From NCBI GenBank assembly GCA_949316235.1, contig OX438744.1:24291578-24355577 (forward strand): a stretch of 64,000 nucleotides of DNA, read 5' to 3'. The stretch comes from Oegoconia quadripuncta. Lineage: Eukaryota; Arthropoda; Insecta; Lepidoptera; Autostichidae. The notes beneath the pieces are model-generated. The model did not search any database and was not told where the DNA came from. It saw only the letters and a program-made list of their open reading frames with translations. Below are positions 1-9,538 of this stretch, piece after piece; the stretch's first letter is position 1; each line of letters opens with the position of its first letter. The position numbers were made by a program, and so were the translations under genes.

Positions 1-59
1 ATAGATTTATTCTGTATATCTAGTATGTACCTACAGATGGTTATATTATTTTAATTTAT

Positions 60-195
60 AGAAGCACTAGCTTCGCCAGAAACACAGGATTTTCCTAGTT
101 CAGGTACTAGTGATACAGTTGCAATTCACTATTATTAGATAAATTCTATGTTTCAATGTACCATTTGAATTAATAAATATATTTGATTTGATTTG
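60..195 (+). repeat. Possible LINE 3' tail
   Basis: The sequence ends AATAAATATATTTGATTTGA, a TTGATTTGA-type tail typical of LINE 3' ends here. The body is not recognisable. Confidence 0.4.
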
Positions 196-344
196 AAATA
201 TTAATGGTAAAGCAGTCTCTGCGTATGAGAATGAGGATTCTAACAACATGATGTCAGAATGCTCACCTAAAATATTGAATGACTCTTACACTACAGTGGC
301 ATTAATTTTCTCCTTTCGGTACTATGTCAGCACAGTTTATTGAC

Positions 345-540
345 ATTGTCAAAATATCCGTGTCAAAAATTCATCATCCGAACAACCAAGGCATGGAACT
401 GCCTTCCGGCGTCAGTCTTTCCTGAATCCTACAACCTTGGGATCTTCAAGAGCAGAGTGAATAGGCATTTACTGGGATCGCGTGCGTCATCTTCGACCAC
501 ATCGTCACTTTCCCTCTGGTGAGATTGTGGTCAGACGCGA
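345..540 (+). mobile_element. LINE reverse-transcriptase C-terminal fragment
   Basis: It encodes FIIRTTKAWNCLPASVFPES and [16 protein letters not shown], the common C-terminal motif of Jockey-group reverse transcriptases, then a stop and GTGAGATTGTGGTCAGACGC. The 5' part is missing. Confidence 0.8.
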
Positions 541-2100
541 ATCCAGTCAATCATAAAAAAAAATTTTAAAAAAAACAATTGTATTACTCTTTTTGTACTC
601 TTCTTTTTAGTGTTGTTTAGTAAAATGTATATGTATTTATTTATATACTTAACACATTGTTAACAAGACACACAAAGTGTATATTAACAAACAAATACAT
701 ACCCATATACGCCGAAAACCTAACCCTGTCTTTGCTGTCATGCTGCCGGGAAAGAGGGGAAAGACTTAATAAAGTAGTATACGAAATAAGTGTTAAATAA
801 AAAAAAAAAACTGAACTCTGTGTGAATTCTAGCACCACGCACGTGTTTTCATATACCTTCAGCTGCATTGGCCCTACAATTTGGCTACAAAATTCTAACA
901 CCCCCAGCTTTTTGTCTCAACACTGCGGAACTGGCTGACTCCCTAATTCATGTATTTCCACATATCTCTGGCAAACTCTTGTATCCGCATACGAATGGCT
1001 ACTTCATAAATGGTGGAATGCAAATGGGCGTATTTAACTAATATGCAAATACTCTGCCGACATCCATTAGGCTCTGTACGCGATCAATAACACCCACATT
1101 TAGGAGCTTCGCAAATACGAGAGATGCAACACGGGAGAGTTCGGTAACCATTAACTCAATTACTAGGAAAGCAAATGTGTACTGTACAAGTCGGTATTAT
1201 AGTTATTCATATGGCGAAAGTGAATCTCTGCTCATTCCAATATCGTAGCACACACGTTTTGACATTTTTATTTGACTTAAAATTACTTAATTACTTTAGT
1301 TTGACTTTTAGTACTATGCAATTTAGACATATTAACACAACGACTCATATATTACTGAGGATTGTTTTATAATACCTATATAATAATAAATGTAAAAGTA
1401 CCACTTTTCTTGTAATATAATTAAAACGTTACCCACTCAGTTATAACGATAATTATTTTCAGTAACATAATAAGAATCACTAATTGGCATAAGTTTGGTA
1501 TTAGTTTACTATAATATAATTTCTGCAATAATGCTGTTGATTCTATGTAAATAAATAAATAAAGTAAATAAATGATCAAATAAAAAACAATCATCAAAAT
1601 CTATTAACAATAGACGAAAATATGAGTTCCTCCTCCTTTTTTGGAATCCGATAATTACATTAGTAGTTACTAAGCTCTCGTTATATACCTATCATATTAT
1701 TAATATAGTACTACATTACTGCGTATGGACTCGTTAAAACAATCAAAATGGCGAGTTCGTCATGTTTCGTTCACGAACTGTCTTTGCGTCAAATGCCGAG
1801 TTTTGTGGTGAAAAACTGCACTAAATTGTGACAGAAAAATGACAATAGGAAGCATGAAGTATCTTCGAAGTATTAATGAATATAATGTATTACTCGTTAA
1901 ACTAATAAGATGACCGCAAGAGATTTGTTCGCGCGACCACATCTCTATGCCATATAAATCAATTTTTTAATAAGAAACTCGATCTATGTTGACAAATATA
2001 TGCTGCGTGGTGTTGACAAATAGTAGATTGTATAACAAGGGAGCAAAATAATATTTTTAGAGGCTATTTTGAATCCAGAGCGAAGCGAAAATAATTTTGT
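541..2100. other. No gene seen
   Basis: AT-rich non-coding sequence, presumed upstream or intronic to the FLVCR gene. The part at 930-1160 is less AT-rich and not obviously repetitive. Short frames are not convincing. Confidence 0.5.
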
Positions 2101-2137
2101 ACTCAAGTGATACACTATACTTTCATCTTCCTCTATG

Positions 2138-2650
2138 AGAAAAAAAAAACCTTTTTAAAAACAAGCTTTTATTATTTGTTTATAAAATGAACTAAAAAGT
2201 TAAAAATAAATTAACTCTAAAAAGAAATATAACACTTTGTAACTTGATTGTAACCTTTAACGACAAATAAGCGTCGAAGAAACCTTGTAATGTTGATGCA
2301 TTAAAAGAAATGGATAGAATGAGAAACGTTACAAATAACTAACAAGTGATTACATAATTTCAACATTATTGATATTTAAATCAGTACATATTACATATCA
2401 TGTGAACGAACTACGGACTTCATAACGGAATAACGCTGCTACGCGCTGCGAACTACGTCGTAGTAAATCTCGAATTAAAAATAGAGGTACTAAAAAGTTA
2501 AAAATAAAATTAAAGAAAAAAAAACCTTTTTAAAAACAAGCTTTTATTATTTGTTTATAAAATGAACTAAAAAGTTAAAAATAAATTAACTCTAAAAAGA
2601 AATATAACACTTTGTAACTTGATTGTAACCTTTAACGACAAATAAGCGTC
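2138..2650 (+). repeat. Direct repeat of about 137 bp
   Basis: 2138-2275 and 2514-2650 both run from AAACCTTTTTAAAAACAAGC to GACAAATAAGCGTC, nearly identical. A third copy is inverted at 2944-3080. Confidence 0.9.
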
Positions 2651-3115
2651 TTCGTCTAGGACAAAATAATTCCATATTGTACAAATTTATTTAATTTTAA
2701 CACTAAAACTTTTCACCATACATAATTATTCAATCTCGTCCCCCCTCTTTATCATAGTCCCCATTTATAAATGAAAGCGTGTTACATTTAATACAACACA
2801 ACATTTTCCTCAAGCTATCACAATGTACCACGCTTTCATTTATAAAGAGGGGGGACGAGATTGAATAATTATGTATGGTGAAAAGTTTTAGTGTTAAAAT
2901 TAAATAAATTTGTACAATATGGAATTATTTTGTCCTAGACGAAGACGCTTATTTGTCGTTAAAGGTTACAATCAAGTTACAAAGTGTTATATTTCTTTTT
3001 AGAGTTAATTTATTTTTAACTTTTTAGTTCATTTTATAAACAAATAATAAAAGCTTGTTTTTAAAAAGGTTTTTTTTTCTTTAATTTTATTTTTAACTTT
3101 TTAGTACCTCTATTT
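2478..3115. repeat. Long inverted repeat (hairpin)
   Basis: Arms 2478-2782 and 2829-3115 are almost perfectly complementary. The left arm has a 16-base insertion next to ATTTATAAATG. The loop is about 46 bp. The outer part of each arm repeats a 137-bp segment that also occurs directly at 2138-2275. Confidence 0.9.
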
Positions 3116-3120
3116 AGACG

Positions 3121-3685
3121 AATCAAACGAGACCAAACTCGATGGGGTTGCGTCGTTTAATTACGGAGTTCCTATGGCCACCTTCCGGCTCCAACATCAG
3201 ACCCTGGTTACCATATAGTATCAAAGTACTCGTCAAGATTAATCCAATGAGCCCAAACTCGATGGGGTTGCGTCGTTTAATTACGGAGTTCCTATGGCCA
3301 CCTTCCAACTCCAACATCAGACCCTGGTTACCATATAGTATCAAAGTACTCGTCAAGACTTATCCAATGAGCCCAAACTCGATGGGGTTGCGTCGTTTAA
3401 TTACGGAGTTCCTATGGCCACCTTCCAACTCCAACATCAGACCCTGGTTACCATATAGTATCAAAGTACTCGTCAAGACTAATCCAATGAGCTCAAACTC
3501 GATAGGGTTGCATCGTTTAATTACGGAGTTCCTATGGCCACCTTCCGGCTCCATCATCAGACCCTGGTTACCATATAGTATCAAAGTACTTGTTAAGACG
3601 AATCTAATGAGCTCAAACTCGATAGGGTTGCATCATTTAATTACGGAGTTCCTATGGCCACCTTCCAGCTCCATCATCAGATCAG
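3121..3685 (+). repeat. 120-bp minisatellite, about 4.7 units
   Basis: Units start at 3121, 3241, 3361, 3481 and 3601 with an exact 120-bp period and over 90 percent identity by eye. Each contains AAACTCGATRGGGTTGCRTC and CATCAGACCCTGGTTACCAT. The last unit is cut at CATCATCAG, where sequence joins a non-repeated segment to about 3850. Because 120 is a multiple of three, long open frames run on both strands. These are periodicity effects and I do not call a gene. Confidence 0.92.
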
Positions 3686-3850
3686 CTCTATGTCACAATA
3701 ACATTGCATTGTCATCCGATTTATACATGCATTCTAAATTTCAGCTCAATCGGAAACCGGGAAGTGGATCAAATTTAAGTTGCAAGATTTGATTACAGAC
3801 AACGGGACAGGTGAAAGTAAATAAAAGCTTGTAAAAAGCTTGTAAAAAAG
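3686..3850 (+). repeat. Unique tail of the minisatellite-bearing element
   Basis: It contains TTTCAGCTCAATCGGAAACC and GATCAAATTTAAGTTGCAAG, then AAATAAAAGCTTG, whose complement resembles the AAGCTTTTATTATTTG start of the hairpin arms. Hairpin, minisatellite and tail therefore look like one element. Confidence 0.55.
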
Positions 3851-4125
3851 AAGCGCTTATTATATATCGTTATTATTTGACAGCTATTGTTAAAATGTGA
3901 ACAAATTCCTTGCGTAGTTCGCGCGGCGGATGGTGGAACTCGTTAGTGGCTACTAGTAAGCCCCTCGATTTTGGGCTCAATGATCTGATGATGGAGCTAG
4001 GAGGTGGATTTGGGAAATTTAGCGTGTTTTTTTAAAGTACATATTTTTTATCTACGACCCCGTCACATATAGCGATTGAAGTTGCGTGAAGGCTTCAGTG
4101 CTAATGTGGCAAACTGTGAATCAAA

Positions 4126-4490
4126 TTAAATCAAATCAAAAATGCTTTATTTTATAGGTACACTTAAAATAACCAGCCCGTTCGCATAACCAGGCTATTT
4201 CACAATTAATAATGAAATATTATAATATAAAATAATAATTTTGTAATATAAAAACCTTTTTTTAAAAGAGCGACCTCTCGAGTTTCTTGCTTGTTCTTCT
4301 CAGGGGAAAATTGCCTTTTGAACAAGCAGTAGCTTTAAAAATGTAAAATCTGACTATTTTAAGTGTACCCTGTGTACCTACAAAATAAAGCATTTTTTGA
4401 TTTTGATTTTGATTTTGATTTTGAGTCAGATTTTACATTTTTAAAGTTACTGCTTGTTGAAAAAAAAAGGTTTTTATATTACAAAAAGGC
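4126..4490. mobile_element. Jockey-like LINE 3' ends in inverted arrangement
   Basis: A plus-strand 3' UTR with a (GATTTT)n tail (about 4168-4424) is preceded by a minus-strand tail (4126-4166) and followed at once by a minus-strand 3' UTR piece (4425-4490). The result is a compound, partly palindromic unit. Confidence 0.75.
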
Positions 4491-4829
4491 ACAATAATAT
4501 ATCATTATATCCTAATATACCTTCCTTATACTAGTCCTTACCTATGAAATTGGCGTCTTGTATGAAGAATTTCATTAAGACTGTTTTCTCCCTACAAACA
4601 TTTTTTATTTTTTTTTGGGAACGGCAAACCCAAATTTAACTAAACTTTGTGTATTATAGGATAACATTAAGTTAAGTATAGGCAGCGTTAATTTTTAAAA
4701 GTAATAAAAGTTTCAGCGAATCTAAGAAATGATTATGGGAAGCACATGAAAAGAGCTCTGTTCAAATTTTTTTTATTATGTGGTTTAGCCCAGAAATTAA
4801 AAAATATTTAATGTGAAACCTTGAAATAA

Positions 4830-4938
4830 TATCCCATTTTCCAAATAAACAAATTTGGATATAGCTTTGTAAATCGCATGAATTGGTACATATGATTAAC
4901 GAAGAGAAAAAAACTCCAATTTCATAGGTAAAGACCCA
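4830..4938 (-). repeat. Dispersed repeat J, copy 1
   Basis: CCATTTTCCAAATAAACAAA through AATTGGTACATATGATTAAC to CATAGGTAAAGACCCAATAT; inverted copy at 12559-12677. Confidence 0.78.
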
Positions 4939-5432
4939 ATATTATATTGAACTGAGATGAATTGATCTCTTACGTGAATGAAAACACGACAGAAATAATT
5001 ACTCAATTTATTTTTGAGAGAGAATTCTACGCGGGAATCACAAAATAAAATGATTTACCGCTATTACAAAATCTGAAATATTATGCCATCTGATATTTTT
5101 TCAATAAACGACGAATGCAGTTCCAGGGTAATAAAGAGGCACTTCGCTTAATGAAATGTGGGAGAAATGGTCGTAGGTAACTTTTTACCCAAACTAAGCG
5201 CAGGGAATTTATTGGAAATCGTATATTGGAATGTAATTTTGTTGGATACTCCTCGGTATGTTTGGCAAATAAATTGGAAAAGCATAGACGTGAACCGCTC
5301 GACATTTAGGTAATTTTTTTTTAATAACTAATACTTATTTAATAAACAATTTAATAATAATAATTATTATTATATTTGATGTGTTTGCCATCGACTCGCT
5401 AAGAAAAAATATGTAATTTTTTTGTTTTTTTT

Positions 5433-5857
5433 TATGTAGGATTGGTTCGTGCTTGACCTCAATCACACCTGATATTAAGTGAAGATGAGGTCGAAGGTTG
5501 AAGCGTACTGACCCGGAAACCCCAACACATTTGGAGGCCTGGCTATTTAAAATGCCCTACCACCTGGACATTTAACGAGTACGACATTGGAACCTTCAAG
5601 AAACGAGCCTACACCTTCCTCAAAGGCCGGCAACGCATCTGTGACCCTTTTGGTGTTGCGGGTGTCCATGGGCGGCGGTGATTGCTTTCCATCAGGTGAC
5701 CCGCATGCTGGTTTGCCGCCCTCTCATATAAAAAAAAAAATTAAATGCCCTACCACCAACCAAACTGAATACTTAAATATGTACCCCGCTGGGGATCGAA
5801 CCCGCGACCTCCGAATCGTAAAACCAATGTTGTTTACATTGAGCCACGGAGGCGGTT
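5433..5857 (-). mobile_element. tRNA-derived SINE family C, split by a LINE 3' end
   Basis: The complement starts GCCTCCGTGGCTCAATGTAA with a B-box-like GGTTCGATCCC, has a GCCCTACCACCAACC-containing body and a CATCTTCACTTAA...TGATTGAGGTCAAG tail. It is interrupted at 5565-5742 by another element. Confidence 0.85.
5565..5742 (+). mobile_element. LINE 3' end inserted in SINE C, with target duplication
   Basis: The insert encodes FKKRAYTFLKGRQRICDPFG in one frame and ends with an A-rich tail. It is flanked by the direct repeat AAATGCCCTACCACC (5550-5564 and 5743-5757), a 15-bp target-site duplication. Confidence 0.87.
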
Positions 5858-6390
5858 TGTTCTGTCATGGAATTATTCCGCTTCGGTCAGCTCCATTGCG
5901 CACCTTTCACAAAGAAATGGTGGATCCACCATTCTTCGGAGAGGGTACGGAACATAATTATCCGAAGAAACTATTTTTAAATTACAGTATTGAAGCCCCG
6001 TACTCTAGTAACTTTAAAACTTTGTAACTCGCCGATTCGTCCTACCAAAGATTCTTAACAAACTCTCATTAAAGTTTCCAATTTAGTTTGAACGACAAAT
6101 GAGTTGGAGTATTTTCTCTGGCTAATGAATAAAGTCACTTTAATTATCAGAGTTGGTAATGTTGAATTTATTGTCAATGTCTAACAGGAAAGAACCATAT
6201 TGGATCCTCAAAAATAAGACGATCAAGTAGGAAAATAGTGGGAAGAAATAATGGGAAATAATCGGATGGGGTGTCATAAATAAATAGTGGTTAAATAATG
6301 GGATATAACATGTAAGATCATTGCTAAATAGTAAGAAAAATAATAGGTCATACCCCGAAACACAAGGAATGTACATATACATTCAGTGTA

Positions 6391-7591
6391 CTAAGTATCG
6401 GGAATTTGTCAATAAAACAAAAAATACAAATTATTCATCTAAATTTATTTTATCGCCTTCAAAGTAGGCCCCATCGCTTGCAATACAACATCTCCACCGC
6501 TTCACCCAGTCTTCTATACATTTTTCATAGGCTATTTGCGGTATGGCCTTTAGCTCATTCAGCGAATTTTCTTTTATGACTTCTGTCGACTCAAAACGTT
6601 TTCCTCGAAGTGGTAATTTTAACTTGGGAAATAAAAAAAAGTCAGACGGAGCCATATCAGGTGAATACGGTGCTTGGTCGAGAACTTTTGTTGAATTTTT
6701 CGCTAAAAACTCTTTCACTATAATGGATGTGTGTGATGGTGCATTATCATGGTGCAGCATCCATGAGTTGTGTTGCCACAAATCTGGACGTTTTCGGCGG
6801 ATACTCTCACGCAAACGCTTCATGACGCCTAAATAATATTCTTTATTCACTGTTTCTCCCTCTGGAAGGAATTCGGAGTGAACCACACCACGGTAGTCAA
6901 AAAAAACTGTCAGCATCACCTTGATTTTGGAGCGACTTTGCCGCGGTTTTTTGGGTTTCGGCTCGTTTTCGAGACGCCATTCTGAAGACTGTTGGCTTGT
7001 TTGCATGTCGTACTCATAAACCCATGTCTCGTCGCCAGTTATTATACGTTTCATAAAGGTCGGATCCGTAGAAGCTCGGGAAACCATGTCTTCAGCGACA
7101 TGCTTTCGCTGCGCTTTTTGAACAAAATTGAGCTCTTTTGGAACTAGTCGAGCGGCGACGCGTTTCATGCCTGTCGATGTTTCTGTCGATGTTTTCTTTG
7201 GTCGTAGCTGTTGAAGGTCTACCAGAACGAGGCAAGTCTACTACTACTTCTCGGCCTTCTTTAAAAGCCTTATACCATTCATAAGCCCTTGTTTTCGATA
7301 TACACGATTCGCCGTAGGTATTTCGCAACATTTTTAGTGATTCACCACATGAATTATCATTTGAAACACAAAATTTAAGGCACACTCTTTGTTCAACAAT
7401 ATTTTCCATTGTAAAAATCGCCGAGGACTCAAAACTATGACCAACAAAAAGTGTAGTTTAAAACAAATTAAATGACAGATCCCGCTCAAATTTTGCGCGC
7501 TAAATCAGTACAGTGCTACCAACATGCAGTAAAAAAATTAGGACGACCTCTTTTACGCGGGTCTTTTTATTGACATATTCCCGATACTTTT
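6391..7591 (-). mobile_element. mariner element
   Basis: About 1.2 kb with imperfect inverted ends sharing AGTATCGGGAAT and TGTCAATAAAA, flanked by TA (6389-6390 and 7592-7593). It carries a broken mariner transposase on the minus strand. The outermost four bases of the two ends differ, so the exact ends are approximate. Confidence 0.82.
6431..7409 (-). pseudogene. mariner transposase, internal deletion plus frameshift
   Basis: The N-terminal helix-turn-helix part (7409 down to about 7190) begins MENIVEQRVCLKFCV and contains KTRAYEWYKAFKEG and LPRSGRPST. The catalytic part (7168-6431) has ITGDETWVYEYD, HHDNAPSHTS and YSPDMAPSDFFLF, so all three Asp positions of the DD34D triad are present. 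Between them the frame shifts, and about 40 or more residues normally present before GMKRVAARLVPK are gone. A tandem TGTCGATGTTT repeat marks the junction. The product cannot be functional as encoded. Confidence 0.9.
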
Positions 7592-7659
7592 TACACAGAG
7601 TAGTACATAATTAGTAACATAACCGGGATATGAGTAAATCGTCACTAAATAGTAGGAAA

Positions 7660-8080
7660 TATATTGCGCGTTCGAATCCCGCGACGGGTAAATGTTTGTG
7701 TGATGATTAGGAACATTTATTCCTGAGTCATGGATGTTTATATGAAATGAAATGAAATGAAATATTTATTTGCTCTAAATGTGGTCGGGTACAGGTTGTA
7801 TAGGTGAATAATTTGTATCACACATTTAGTCATTAGTCATTACTGACATGCAAAAATTGAATTATTAAAAATTGAATGATTAAAAAATTTAATTATTAAA
7901 AATTATTATTACTATCAAATTATTCAAACTAAGCCATATAGTCATACTATATTAATAACAACTGTCAATATATAAATATTTATGTATGTTTATCCGTTAC
8001 CTAGTATCCATAGTACAAGCTTTGCTTAGTTTGGGACTAGATGATTGGTGCAAGTGTCCGAAATATTTATTTATTATTAT
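7660..8080 (+). mobile_element. SINE family A, interrupted
   Basis: The B box GTTCGAATCCC and GGGTAAATGTTTGTGTGATG are followed by the body to GGATGTTTATAT (about 7744). The copy resumes at about 7972 with AATATTTATGTATGTTTATC and ends TGTCCGAAATATTTATTTAT. The inserted 230 bp starts with a (GAAAT)n run and looks like a reverse-oriented LINE tail. Confidence 0.8.
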
Positions 8081-8397
8081 TATTATTTAGTGAATATTTA
8101 GTTATTAGTGGTTATGTTCTAATGAACATAACCCGAAATACTAGGAAAGTATACATAATTCGTTCACGATTCGGCAATGAGACTGTCAAGTCAATCGTAG
8201 AAATTTTCAAGAAAAGAGTAAAAGAGCAGTTATAGTATTTATTTATTATCATAATGTGACTATTGATAATTATATATATATTTATACTACGTATTATATG
8301 TATGTATATTGCATAGGCTATGTGGGTATATTAATATTATTTATTCGGTATTTTTTTTAACATTTGTCTTATTTATTTAGAACATGTCAAACATTTA

Positions 8398-8900
8398 TAA
8401 ATACAAACATTTACAGATAAAAAATTGCGTCTAGCGCATCTCTTCGAGGCGGCATAGTGCCCAACAGGCAAGCGGCGTTCCCGTGCTGAATAGCGAGACT
8501 TAGGCCCGTATTAATAAATCAATCTCAATAGAAGTCTTGAGGCTGTATCAACCGAGATGCGTCTTAAGCAGTTGACGCTATCTCAAGCTCCGTGCTAATT
8601 TATAAACCATTCTTGAGATCTACTCAGCTGAGATCACTTCTCAAGTATTCGTCTCAGCGGCGAATGAATGATAGTCTTGAGTTTCGTTTATTAATACGCG
8701 CATCTCTCAAGTGAGTACTGCTTGAGTATGCACGTGCTTTTCAGGTCTCAAGTTACATTTATTGATCAAGACATTTACTTGAGACCGGTCACAAGACTGT
8801 TCTCAATCTTGAGAATGGTTTATTAATACGGGCCTTATTCTCTGGGCTAGGAAGGCGCCCGCTCCTTATTCCGCCCGCTTCGGTATTTATTTATCTATTT
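8398..8900 (-). mobile_element. LINE C-terminus carrying a MITE insertion
   Basis: On the minus strand the frame GAFLAQRISLAIQHGNAACL then LGTMPPRRDALDAIFYL ends in TAA at 8411. The 332-bp MITE at 8503-8834 splits it. Removing the MITE and one TTA leaves an uninterrupted frame across the site. Confidence 0.75.
8503..8834. mobile_element. TTA-flanked MITE, copy 1
   Basis: 332 bp bounded by inverted GGCCCGTATTAATAAA ends, with TTA on both sides (8500-8502, 8835-8837). The interior is rich in CTCAAG/CTTGAG and is largely palindromic. The TTA duplication points to the PIF/Harbinger superfamily. Confidence 0.88.
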
Positions 8901-9313
8901 CTAAAATATAATTTTCAAATTTTACACTATTTTCTAATAAACACTATGATGTATCTCTAAGGTTTGCTGGTAGAAAACTCTATCGGAGTTAAACTCGCCT
9001 TAACCTGATATTATTATGAGGAAATCGTCGCTATTTATGAAATATTTTCGGAATATATTTTTTGCAAAATAAAGCATATTTGACTTAATAAAACTTGAGC
9101 AAGTAAAAAGTAGCCAAATTAATATTTCACTAAGTGATTAAAATGCGAAATATAAATTTGCTAAAGTTTCTTTTGGGAAATACTAGTGCGATAAGTTTTT
9201 TGGGAAGTAAAATTTGACGAAAAATATTTTGCCAAACGCAAGGATACCGCTTACTCCCGCTGGACCATGATATGGATTTACATGCGATTTCACCATGATC
9301 TTCCTTTTTACAG

Positions 9314-9538
9314 GGTCTCCGAGTAACAACGATCATAGGAGCGTTCGGGACATGCGCGGGAGCATGGCTGAAGGTGTTCTCTGTGCCGCAAGACATGTTC
9401 TGGCTCGGCTTCCTGGGCCAGACTGTGGTTGCCGTCTCCCAAGTGTTCATTCTCAACGTCCCCCCGAGGCTAGCAGCCGTATGGTTTGGCGCTGATCAGG
9501 TGTCATCCGCATGCAGCATCGGTGTGTTTGGAAACCAG
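9314..9538 (+). CDS. FLVCR: FLVCR-like exon (first visible)
   Basis: A pyrimidine-rich acceptor ending in cag precedes 9314, and a strong donor GTGAGT begins at 9539. The exon has 75 codons in phase 0. It opens with [12 protein letters not shown] and continues through a membrane helix, then [12 protein letters not shown] and a second helix with [10 protein letters not shown], ending in SIGVFGNQ. In FLVCR proteins this stretch follows a WLLD-type helix end, so at least one more coding exon must lie upstream. A Jockey-like LINE begins only about 65 bp after the donor. Confidence 0.88.

Noticed and set aside
3142..3792. 216-codon forward frame and reverse frames over the 120-bp array
   Set aside because: Explained by a repeat unit divisible by three; no recognised domain, and the frame ends in repeat-flanking sequence.
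6543..6836. 97-codon plus-strand frame
   Set aside because: Antisense shadow of the mariner transposase.
8041..8235. 64-codon frame over a SINE tail and the following sequence
   Set aside because: It starts inside SINE sequence and has no recognised domain; the part after 8090 may be a retroelement remnant, but I cannot identify it.
1..9313. Upstream exon of the FLVCR-like gene
   Set aside because: I looked for a phase-0 exon ending in a WLLD-like helix and found none; it is probably upstream of the window.
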